Positions 8,289-15,407 of a stretch of 64,000 bases of DNA are shown in pieces. Below the pieces are notes generated by a model. It saw only the letters and a program-made list of their open reading frames with translations. It was not told the origin of the DNA and made no database searches. Positions within the stretch are counted from its first letter, which is position 1. Every line of letters begins with the position of its first letter. The DNA comes from Bacteroidales bacterium (GTDB lineage: Bacteria; Bacteroidota; Bacteroidia; Bacteroidales; P3), in contig JAGAYN010000040.1 in the NCBI GenBank assembly GCA_017940465.1, positions 1 through 64,000 of the forward strand, read 5' to 3'. The translations under genes and the position numbers were made by a program.

Positions 8289-8773
8289 TTTCTGAAAAGC
8301 ACTGCCGCGATGAAGGCGGCGAAGGTGCCGATGAGGAGGAGTTTTACGGTGGCTACGAGGGCGACGAAGGCTGCCCAGTAGTGTATTTGGGGGTCGTCGG
8401 CCGTGGGTGTGGCGCCGGTGGTGGCGGTGGCGAAGAGGGCCGCCTGGTCGGGACGCGCCAGGCCGAGGGCCCAGAGGAAGAGGCCGTAAAGGAGGGCGGC
8501 GAGGGCGGCGGTGCCGAAGCCGAAGAGCATGAGTTCCTTGAGCGTTGCCCGTTTCTCTTCCAACGAGTTGCGATAGAAGAACGCCAGCAGGAAAAGGCCC
8601 GCGATGAGGATGCCGTCGGTGGCGTAGGATTCCGGCGCCTGGGCCGGCACGCCGAGCAGCATCCGCATCAGGATGTAGAGCATGAGCGCCACACCGAGCA
8701 AAAGCCCGCAACGGAAGTAGGCGCGGCGGTAGTTGCCATGGATGGTGGAATGGTATCGGCGGAAGGGTTTCAT
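8258..8773 (-). CDS. DUF4199-like integral membrane protein
   Basis: A 171-residue protein with four predicted transmembrane helices (starting near residues 21, 52, 84 and 135). Size, helix layout and position next to a GT2 gene fit the DUF4199 family of Bacteroidota; the match is by pattern only and no catalytic motif is seen. Its ATG overlaps the AsmA-like stop as ATGA, so translation is coupled. The last dozen residues, highly charged, are encoded by a tandem heptamer repeat and are probably not part of the conserved fold. Confidence 0.6.
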   Translation of the reverse strand: MKPFRRYHSTIHGNYRRAYFRCGLLLGVALMLYILMRMLLGVPAQAPESYATDGILIAGLFLLAFFYRNSLEEKRATLKELMLFGFGTAALAALLYGLFLWALGLARPDQAALFATATTGATPTADDPQIHYWAAFVALVATVKLLLIGTFAAFIAAVLFRNEKGKMKNEE

Positions 8774-11700
8774 CGGACGTTCTTTTCCAGTGCTTGACGT
8801 ATCATGGTCTTCATTTCAATGGCGCGTTTGGCTGCAGCACCCTGTTTTTCGGGGCGGTAGAGGTCGGCATAGCGCACCTGGCCGAGGGAGATTTTAGGTT
8901 TGGAGAGGCTGCCTTTGATGTCGACGCCGACTTTGGCGAGGAGGGGGTTTTTGAGGAGTTCGATATGGTAGTTGCAGGCGTTGTCGAGCGTATGCTTGCC
9001 CGAAGCGCAGAGGGAGTAGGAGCCGATGTTGAGGAGGAAGGGGAAGACTTCGATTTCTTTCTCGAAGCAGGTCATCTCGACAGAGAGGCTGTCGACACGT
9101 ATCTTGTTGTCCTTTTCTTTCCAGCTTTTGAAGCGCATGAGTTTGGCTATGGAGGAGATGGAGCTGTTGTCCATGAGGACGAGGTTCTGCCCGCTGATGG
9201 CTGCGGATCCGAGGAGGGAACTGAATTTGGGCTGGTAATTGGCGAAGAGGTAGCTTTCGCCGGCGAGGTGGAAGTCGGCATTGCCGTCGAAGGCTGCGAG
9301 CATGGGGACGAGGGTGTCGATGACGGGAATCATGTCGAGGAGTTCGTCGATTTGTATGTCAAGCAGGTGGAAGTCGATGGCGGCAAATAGGTTGGAGGGT
9401 CTTGGGGAGCGGTAGAGGGCGGTGAGCTGCATCCGTGCGGCTTTGCAGACGAAACCCATCTGGTCGAGGATGACGGCACCGTCCTTGACGGTGAGGCTCC
9501 CAGCGACGTCGTTGAGGTCGTTGCCGAAGGCCACGCTGCGCTGGATGTGGGTGTGGAGGGTGAGGTCGACGTTCTTGGGGACGATGAAGGGGTTGGCGTC
9601 GGAAGGCACCTTATCCTCTTTGCGCATGGCCTCGAGGCTGTCCGGGTCGGACCCCATGCCGCTGACCATGTCCAGTATTTGGTCCACGTCGGCGTAGTTG
9701 GAGGTGAAGTTGAGGTCGGCATGGAGCATAGCCTGGTCGGAAAGCCATTCTTCGAGGTTGTCCACGGTACCATAGAGTTCGAAGTCAGAGTGGCCGAGCT
9801 TGACCTGCACTTTCTTGATATCACACTGCTTGGCGTTATAGTCCAGCGAAAGCTGTGACAAGCGGACGGCGTCCGGAAGGTCCGGCATGTAGAGGAGGGC
9901 GCTGTGGGCGTTGATGCTGGCCACTGGGTTGAACTGCTTCAAGGGGTTGGTCTGCGTGGAGTCGAGGCGAATGGAGCCTTTGAGGTTGAGTTCGTGGAGG
10001 GATACGAGCATGGAGTCGAGCGTGGCCTCGGCGTCTCCGGTCAGGACGACGAAAGAGGCTGCCAACTGGTTCTTGAGCATATTGTTCACACCCAGGCTGA
10101 TATTGGGTTGTTCCACCTTGGCCTTGATGCCCTTGTGCGGCATTTCCACCAGCAGGTCGCCGGAGCGGAGGCGTGCGTCGGCCAGGGAGCCGGTGTGGCG
10201 CTTGGCAGGGAGCTGGAGGGTGAGGTCGAGGTTGGGGGTGGAGGCGCGGAGGGTGTCGTAGGTGATGTCGAGCCGCCGCAGGTTGAGGGTGCCGCTGGCC
10301 TCCATCTTCTCCAGGTTCATAGCCTGCAGCTGGCTGAGGCGGAATTTGGCGTGGAGGTCGAGGTCGGCATCGCCGCTGGCGACAGTCAGCGGGAGGCTGT
10401 CGGGGATGAGCGGGAGGAGATCTGCCAAGGGCAGCCCGCCTTTGACGGTGGCATCGACACGCATGTCGCCCAGAAGATCGTCGGCACGTCCGGAGAGGTT
10501 CAGCCTGGTGTCGCGTGTGCGGGCGGAGAGGCTCTTTACCACAGCATGGCTGATGCCTCCCTTGCCGAGGTCGAGGTGGGCGGTGAGGTCGCCGTTAATC
10601 TTATTTACCTTGTAAGGCAGCACCTGCGGCTGGTGGTAGAGCCCGTTGGCCAATGTGAGGTGTGCGTCGATGAGCGGCATGGTGCTGTCGGAGAGGGTGC
10701 CCTGGATGGTGGCCGTGAGGTCGGCCTTGCCATCGAGGTCCATACCCTTTTTCCAGGCCATGAAGGGCTGTGGCACGAGGGAAAGCAGCGGTGCCACCTG
10801 CCAGGCCCCGTCGGTGGCCACCTGGAGGTCAAGGCCCAGCGGCATGCTGTCGGCAGGCAACTGGAGGTCGCCGTCGGCGGTGAAGGTGTAGTCGTCGAGG
10901 GATATGGATGCCTCGTTGAGGGCCAGGAGCATCTTGTTGAGGTCGATGGTGAAGGGTATGTTGGCGGCCAGCAGGTCGTGTTTGGAAGCCTGCAGGGCGG
11001 GGTTGATCATGTCGGTACCGGCGGCATTGAGGGTGCCACCGTCGAGGTTGAGGGCAAGCAGGCCGGAAGCCATCTCGCTGCTGCCGTCGCCTTTGAGGGA
11101 TGCCTTGAGGCCATGGAGGGTGGTGGCGAGGGTGGTACGGCCCGCACTGTCGGCCATATTGAAGGCTACCTGCCTGCCTCCGAGCGAGGCTTTGGCCTTG
11201 ATGGATTCGTTTTGGAGACTGCCTTTGGCGGTAAGTTCCAAGTCGTTGAGCAGTGCTCCGAGGGTGATCCGCCCGCTGACGGTGTCGGACATGGCGAAAG
11301 CCAGACGGGGGATGCCCAGGGAGAGGTCAGCATCGGCGTCGTTCTCCTTGAGGTAGCCCTTGAGGTTGAGGTCCACTCCCTCAAGGGTGGCGTTCATGCC
11401 GTCGCGCTCGTCCAGGAGGCACGCGTTGAGATTGGAGAGTTTTACCTTCTGTATGTCAATCTCTTCCGGAAGGGAGGTGGAAGAGGATGCGGTGTCGCCG
11501 GAAGAGGGGAAGATATCGAAGTTGGTGCTGCCGTCGCGGGCGATGAAGAGATTTGCGTCGGCATCGTCGAGGAGCACCTGATGGACAATGACCTTACGCT
11601 CCTTAAGGAAAGCCTTGACATCGAGGCCGACGGTAAGGCTGCCGATGCGGGCCAGGGTGTCGCTCGGAGCGCCTTCGGTGGGGTTCACCAAGTAGACGTT

Positions 11701-11919
11701 GTCCACCTTGAGCCCTGCATCGGGGAAGGTGGAGAGGAGGGTGAGGTCGACGTTGTCGAAATGGCTTTCGCAGGCGATGTATTCGCCAGCCAGTTTGTTG
11801 ACGATTTTGGTGAGGCGGCTGGGGGTGAACACCAGCCACAGGGCCACAGCCACCACGACTACCACCAGCCCCAGCAGCGACCCCAGCGAGATTAGTGTTA
11901 TCTTCCAGCCTTTCTTCAT
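8770..11919 (-). CDS. AsmA-like inner-membrane-anchored protein
   Basis: A protein of 1049 residues from ATG 11919. It starts MKKGWKITL, has one transmembrane helix at about residues 8-30, then the AsmA N-terminal motif FTPSRLTKIVNKLAGEYI and a very long beta-rich periplasmic region. The C-terminus keeps the AsmA-like pattern (YLFANYQPKFSSLLGS ... LSKPKISL). AsmA relatives bridge the periplasm and move phospholipids to the outer membrane or affect its assembly. A longer frame would start at 11970, but ATG 11919 overlaps the upstream stop by ATGA. Both ends are coupled to neighbours in the same operon. Confidence 0.85.
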   Translation of the reverse strand: MKKGWKITLISLGSLLGLVVVVVAVALWLVFTPSRLTKIVNKLAGEYIACESHFDNVDLTLLSTFPDAGLKVDNVYLVNPTEGAPSDTLARIGSLTVGLDVKAFLKERKVIVHQVLLDDADANLFIARDGSTNFDIFPSSGDTASSSTSLPEEIDIQKVKLSNLNACLLDERDGMNATLEGVDLNLKGYLKENDADADLSLGIPRLAFAMSDTVSGRITLGALLNDLELTAKGSLQNESIKAKASLGGRQVAFNMADSAGRTTLATTLHGLKASLKGDGSSEMASGLLALNLDGGTLNAAGTDMINPALQASKHDLLAANIPFTIDLNKMLLALNEASISLDDYTFTADGDLQLPADSMPLGLDLQVATDGAWQVAPLLSLVPQPFMAWKKGMDLDGKADLTATIQGTLSDSTMPLIDAHLTLANGLYHQPQVLPYKVNKINGDLTAHLDLGKGGISHAVVKSLSARTRDTRLNLSGRADDLLGDMRVDATVKGGLPLADLLPLIPDSLPLTVASGDADLDLHAKFRLSQLQAMNLEKMEASGTLNLRRLDITYDTLRASTPNLDLTLQLPAKRHTGSLADARLRSGDLLVEMPHKGIKAKVEQPNISLGVNNMLKNQLAASFVVLTGDAEATLDSMLVSLHELNLKGSIRLDSTQTNPLKQFNPVASINAHSALLYMPDLPDAVRLSQLSLDYNAKQCDIKKVQVKLGHSDFELYGTVDNLEEWLSDQAMLHADLNFTSNYADVDQILDMVSGMGSDPDSLEAMRKEDKVPSDANPFIVPKNVDLTLHTHIQRSVAFGNDLNDVAGSLTVKDGAVILDQMGFVCKAARMQLTALYRSPRPSNLFAAIDFHLLDIQIDELLDMIPVIDTLVPMLAAFDGNADFHLAGESYLFANYQPKFSSLLGSAAISGQNLVLMDNSSISSIAKLMRFKSWKEKDNKIRVDSLSVEMTCFEKEIEVFPFLLNIGSYSLCASGKHTLDNACNYHIELLKNPLLAKVGVDIKGSLSKPKISLGQVRYADLYRPEKQGAAAKRAIEMKTMIRQALEKNVR

Positions 11920-12296
11920 AGGGTGTTCACTTTGCTGAATGTCATGGTGCGGTCGTATTCGTCCTTCCATTTCATGGAGGTGGAGGTGATGGAGGTGACG
12001 GTGTAGTTCTTGGGTATGCTCTGGTTACCCTGCCGGCCATGGAACACATGGCGCAGCTCATCCTGCCTGACAGACCACTCGAAGTCGCCGTTGTTCTCGT
12101 CGCCGTCGTCGAATTCGCTCTTGTCCACCTTGTTGCCGGTGCCGTCGCTGTTGTAGGTCCAGTACTTCTGCGTGCCGGTCTGTATCCATTCCCCATGGAG
12201 CTGGCCGGGCGAGACGTTGATGTGCTTTTCCTTCTCGACGCAGGAAGTGAAGAGCGGCACCAAGGCTGCCAAGAGGAGTATCATGCGCGTTTTCAT
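11916..12296 (-). CDS. Lipocalin-like lipoprotein
   Basis: A 126-residue lipoprotein from ATG 12296, which lies just after the hpt stop codon. The signal ends with lipobox LFTSC, so the mature protein begins at that Cys. The mature domain opens with a GEWIQTG strand, then alternates short strands and acidic turns and ends RTMTFSKVNTL, which resembles the lipocalin-like domains common in Bacteroidota lipoproteins. No ligand is indicated. Its stop overlaps the AsmA-like start by four bases, suggesting a shared envelope role. Confidence 0.6.
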   Translation of the reverse strand: MKTRMILLLAALVPLFTSCVEKEKHINVSPGQLHGEWIQTGTQKYWTYNSDGTGNKVDKSEFDDGDENNGDFEWSVRQDELRHVFHGRQGNQSIPKNYTVTSITSTSMKWKDEYDRTMTFSKVNTL

Positions 12297-12300
12297 GGCG

Positions 12301-12831
12301 TTATTGTTGGTCAAGGACATATATTTCTTTGAGGTTGCGGCCGAGCTCGTCGTAGTCGAGGCCGTAGCCGACGATGAATTCGTTGCCGATATTGCGGCCT
12401 ATGTAGTCTACACGGTAGCCGCCCTGGAAGGCATCGGGTTTGAAGAAGAGGGAGCACACGCGGACACTGCGGGGATGCAGTGTCTGGACGTCGCGGAGTA
12501 TGTGCCGCATGGAGAGGCCGCTGTCCACCACATCCTCCACTATCAGCACGTCGCGCCCCTCCACCTCCTTGGGGAACGGGAGGAGGCAGCGGACGGTGCC
12601 GGTGCTGGCCAGGCCGCTGTAGGAGGCGTAGCGCACGAAGTTCACCTCGCAGGGCACGGCGATATGCTTCAGCAGGTCGGAGGCGAACATGAAGGCACCT
12701 GTCAGGACAGGACAGACCACGAGGTCGAGCCCTGCGTAGTCGCGGCTCACCTCCTCCCCCAACCGGACTGCGATGGCCTGCAGTTCATCCTGGGGGATAT
12801 AGGGTTTGAAGTGTCTGTCCTTAATCTTCAT
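12301..12831 (-). CDS. hpt: Hypoxanthine phosphoribosyltransferase
   Basis: A 176-residue purine-salvage enzyme that joins hypoxanthine (and usually guanine) to PRPP. The PRPP loop VLIVEDVVDSG is at about residues 98-108, preceded by LTGAFMFASDLL and VNFVRYASYSG as in bacterial HPRTs. Length is normal. Its start overlaps the 3' end of the FGE-like gene by 11 bases, and it follows pyrE by one gene, so two phosphoribosyltransferases of nucleotide metabolism share this operon. Confidence 0.95.
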   Translation of the reverse strand: MKIKDRHFKPYIPQDELQAIAVRLGEEVSRDYAGLDLVVCPVLTGAFMFASDLLKHIAVPCEVNFVRYASYSGLASTGTVRCLLPFPKEVEGRDVLIVEDVVDSGLSMRHILRDVQTLHPRSVRVCSLFFKPDAFQGGYRVDYIGRNIGNEFIVGYGLDYDELGRNLKEIYVLDQQ

Positions 12832-13612
12832 GGTCGGGTTCCATTATGATTCTGAAGCCATAGTATTCGTACTTGCCGGAGGGGATGTACCAGCCGCGGT
12901 CGTAGACCGTGCATGCCGAGGAGGTGCTGTTGTAGTGCCCCCCCCGCAGCACGCGGTGCTCGCCCTGGCGGGGTCCGCGGGGATTGTCCTGCGCCTCGGG
13001 GGAGTATTCGCTCATCCAGTCAAGGCACCATTCGGCCACGTTGCCGCTCATGTCGTACAGCCCCAGCTCGTTGGGCTGCAACTGTCCCACGGGATGGGTG
13101 GAGCCCTGGCTGTTCACGCAGTACCATGCGCTGGCATCCAGCCCCTTGCGGTCGGAGCCTGCGAAGGGGTTGCGGCGCGAGCGGCGGCCGCCCCGGGCCG
13201 CATATTCCCACTCCGCCTCGGTGGGCAGGCGGAAGCGGTGGCCGGTCATCTGGCTGAGCAGGAGGGCGAACTGCCGGGCTTCGTCCCACGACACGCAGTC
13301 CACCGGCAGGCTGTCGCTGCCGCTGAACTTGGAGGGGTTCCCGCCCATGACGGCGGTCCAGAGGGCCTGCGTCACCTCATGGCGGGCGATGTAGAAGCTG
13401 CCGACCGAGACCTTGTGCTCGGGACGGGCCGCCTGGAAGCTGTATTTCACCCCCTTCGCCTGGTTGTTGCCCATGGTGAACGAACCGCCTTCGACCCACA
13501 CGAGGTCGAACTGCACACCGCCAGCCAGGCGGACAGTGACCACACTGTCCGCCTCCTGCGCCCGCAACGTGAGGGCCAGGCAGAGCATGGCTATGGCAGC
13601 GGCAAGCCTCAT
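12821..13612 (-). CDS. Exported FGE/sulfatase-modifying-factor-like protein
   Basis: A 263-residue protein from ATG 13612. A signal peptide (MRLAAAIAMLCLALTLRAQ) is followed by a full FGE-sulfatase fold: VWVEGGSFTMG, HEVTQALW, LPVDCVSWDEA, RLPTEAEWEYAARGG, GLYDMSGNVAEWCLDW and a final GFRI. True formylglycine-generating enzymes need a catalytic Cys pair near the C-terminus; the equivalent region here (YNSTSSACTVYDRGW) has only one Cys, so sulfatase activation is unlikely. Many Bacteroidota homologues are structural or of unknown role. ATGA coupling to pyrE upstream and an 11-base overlap with hpt downstream place it oddly inside a nucleotide-salvage operon. Confidence 0.85.
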   Translation of the reverse strand: MRLAAAIAMLCLALTLRAQEADSVVTVRLAGGVQFDLVWVEGGSFTMGNNQAKGVKYSFQAARPEHKVSVGSFYIARHEVTQALWTAVMGGNPSKFSGSDSLPVDCVSWDEARQFALLLSQMTGHRFRLPTEAEWEYAARGGRRSRRNPFAGSDRKGLDASAWYCVNSQGSTHPVGQLQPNELGLYDMSGNVAEWCLDWMSEYSPEAQDNPRGPRQGEHRVLRGGHYNSTSSACTVYDRGWYIPSGKYEYYGFRIIMEPDHED

Positions 13613-14265
13613 TGCTGGCCGTGGTCTATGCTCCACTGCTCGGGATCGAGGCGCCAGGCGGCGAGGCTGTCGAGGGCGTCGGGGCGTATGTATTCGTGGC
13701 GCTGCGCCACATCCACCAGCGTGTCATAGTCGGTGATGGTGACCAGCTCGACATTCTCCTGCGCGAAGTTGTCGTCCGCCACCTTGAGCCCATAGGTGAA
13801 GATGGCAGCCATGCCCTTCACCACACAGCCCTTCTCGCGCAGCGCCTTGACGGCGATGAGCGAACTCTTGCCGGTGGAGACGAGGTCCTCAATCACCACG
13901 ACCGACTGCCCGGCGTGGATCTCACCCTCAATCTGGTTGGTCAGCCCGTGGCTCTTCTGCTCCGAACGGACGTACACGAAGGGTTTGCCCAGCTCCTGGG
14001 CCACCAATGCGCCCTGGGCAATGCCGCCCGTGGCTACACCGGCGATGACATCCACGTCGCCCCACTGGTCGGACACCAGGTCGGTGAACCGTTGCCGGAT
14101 GAAGGTGCGTATCTCGGGATACGACAGGGTGACCCGATTGTCGCAATAAATGGGCGATTTGCGGCCCGACGCCCATGTGAACGGGTGCTCGTTGTTGAGC
14201 TTTACCGCTTTCACTTTCAGTAAGAATTCGGCTGTCTGTGCAGCCATTTCCCGGTTTGTAATCAT
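13609..14265 (-). CDS. pyrE: Orotate phosphoribosyltransferase
   Basis: A 218-residue enzyme making OMP from orotate and PRPP in pyrimidine synthesis. The PRPP motif VVVIEDLVSTGKSS is near residues 115-128, and FTWASGRKSPIYCDNR and GVATGGIAQGAL are typical substrate segments. I choose ATG 14265 (MITNRE), not the frame extension to 14316, because a TATCTTTG promoter element ends five bases before it; the extension would be encoded upstream of the transcription start. It is the first gene of a coupled operon that runs at least to the DUF4199-like gene. Confidence 0.95.
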   Translation of the reverse strand: MITNREMAAQTAEFLLKVKAVKLNNEHPFTWASGRKSPIYCDNRVTLSYPEIRTFIRQRFTDLVSDQWGDVDVIAGVATGGIAQGALVAQELGKPFVYVRSEQKSHGLTNQIEGEIHAGQSVVVIEDLVSTGKSSLIAVKALREKGCVVKGMAAIFTYGLKVADDNFAQENVELVTITDYDTLVDVAQRHEYIRPDALDSLAAWRLDPEQWSIDHGQQ

Positions 14266-14269
14266 GGTG

Positions 14270-14277
14270 CAAAGATA
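14270..14277 (-). promoter_or_regulatory. -7 element TATCTTTG of pyrE
   Basis: TATCTTTGCACC stands directly before the ATG. The spacing implies a transcript that starts at or very near the start codon, i.e. a leaderless or near-leaderless mRNA. No convincing -33 TTG was found. Confidence 0.6.
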
Positions 14278-14378
14278 CACACTTTTTTTATAATAGTAAA
14301 ACTTTTTTATAAACAACCCGGCCTCCGCCGCAGCGGAACGGGGGACCGAGAGCGCTGTGAAGGCCCTTTCCGGCCGCC

Positions 14379-14446
14379 TTGCAAACGGCTGGCGGATAGC
14401 GGCTTGCAGGATTCATGTTCTTCCTCTCTTCTTTATTTCTTCATCA
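14379..14446 (+). repeat. Pyrimidine-rich intergenic repeat, copy a
   Basis: Divergent copy with the left half TTGCAAACGGCTGGC, then CTTGCAGG and a pyrimidine-rich right half ending TTTATTTCTTCATC. It best matches copy h (45333-45412), which also precedes a DUF6266 gene. It lies between divergent pyrE and DUF6266 copy 1. Confidence 0.55.
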
Positions 14447-14502
14447 TTGCACAATAAACGGAAGCTGCCGCCGTTAGAAGTGGAAAAACAGGAGAAAAAA
14501 GC

Positions 14503-15261
14503 ATGGCAAAATTATCGCAGGGCATCCTCGGCCCGTTTTCGGGGAAAGTGGGCACAGTGGTAGGCTACCGCTGGAAGGGACTGGAATGTGTGCGCGGCTA
14601 CCGGCGCGAAATCCGCTACCCAAACACGGCAATGCAACAGACTGAGCGCGAGTGGTTTGTCTCCATGGTGCGCTTCGCTGCACGGGCTCGGCAGGCGTTG
14701 CTGCTGGGGCTGGCGGCGCAGGCCGCAGAGAGGCAGATGACGGAGGGGAACCTCTTCGTGAATCGCAACAAACACTGTTTCAGGAATGTAGACGGCATGT
14801 TGCAGACCGACTATGCCGCCCTCACCTTTGCCGTCGGCAGCGCGGCGCCGGTGGCGTTCCGTGCGCCGCAGGTGTCCGCGGACGGCGGGCTGAAGGTTGA
14901 TTTCGAGAAGAATACGCAGTTCTCCAGGGCCTCACCCGAGGACCGCGTCTACCTCTATGCCTACTGCCCCGAGGCCGAAGGCGGCCTGCTCTCGGCCCCT
15001 ACCGCACGCAGGACCAAGCAGTTGCGCATGGCGCTGCCCGACGCCTGGCGCGGTCGCGAGGTGCACCTGTGGGGCTTCGTGGTGGACCGCGAAGGGCGCC
15101 CCTCGCCCTCCTCCTATATCGGCTCCACGCTCCAGACGTCTCCGGAGCACCCCGCAAGCCTCGACGAGGAACGCACACCAATGGCAGTCAGCGGTTTACG
15201 CGAATCCGACAGCCTCGCCGAAGGCCACCTCGAGGCGCCGAGGCCCGACCTGCGCCCATAG
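14503..15261 (+). CDS. DUF6266-like protein, copy 1
   Basis: A 252-residue protein of unknown function, one of three paralogues in the window. The N-terminal signature QGILGPFSGKVGTVVGYRWKG is shared with the copies at 30412 and 45458, as are the EGNLFVNRNK and VYLYAYCP segments. No signal peptide or membrane helix is visible, so it is probably cytoplasmic. The N-terminal third is basic and Gly-rich, the rest beta-like. The last 45 residues (after SSYIGSTLQ) are Ser/Pro/Glu-rich and not shared. This copy has diverged most, lacking the KSAAQLxQR block of the others. The family assignment to DUF6266 is from memory of the N-terminal pattern. Confidence 0.7.
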   Translation: MAKLSQGILGPFSGKVGTVVGYRWKGLECVRGYRREIRYPNTAMQQTEREWFVSMVRFAARARQALLLGLAAQAAERQMTEGNLFVNRNKHCFRNVDGMLQTDYAALTFAVGSAAPVAFRAPQVSADGGLKVDFEKNTQFSRASPEDRVYLYAYCPEAEGGLLSAPTARRTKQLRMALPDAWRGREVHLWGFVVDREGRPSPSSYIGSTLQTSPEHPASLDEERTPMAVSGLRESDSLAEGHLEAPRPDLRP

Positions 15262-15357
15262 CCGCTCCCCCACCCTTTCCGACCCAGCAACCGACGCCCG
15301 CAAGCGAAAAAAATTGCGGGCTGGACACTTTTTTTTTACCATTTACATAAAAAACAC

Positions 15358-15365
15358 TATATTTG
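15358..15365 (+). promoter_or_regulatory. -7 element TATATTTG of hppA
   Basis: TATATTTG fits TAnnTTTG and lies 42 bases before the hppA ATG, giving a leader of about 35 nt. Upstream is an AT-rich tract; no clear -33 TTG at the standard distance. Confidence 0.5.
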
Positions 15366-15407
15366 TAAACCCGTTTTTGAAATGCAAATTAACAAAAACA
15401 ACACTAT

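Noticed and set aside
9904-11895. A 663-codon frame on the plus strand across the AsmA-like gene
   Set aside because: Val/Gly/Glu-rich shadow translation without family features; the minus-strand gene is intact and coupled to both neighbours.
12821-13612. FGE-like protein considered as a true formylglycine-generating enzyme
   Set aside because: The catalytic Cys pair is not complete and no sulfatase gene is nearby; it is kept as an FGE-fold protein of unknown role.
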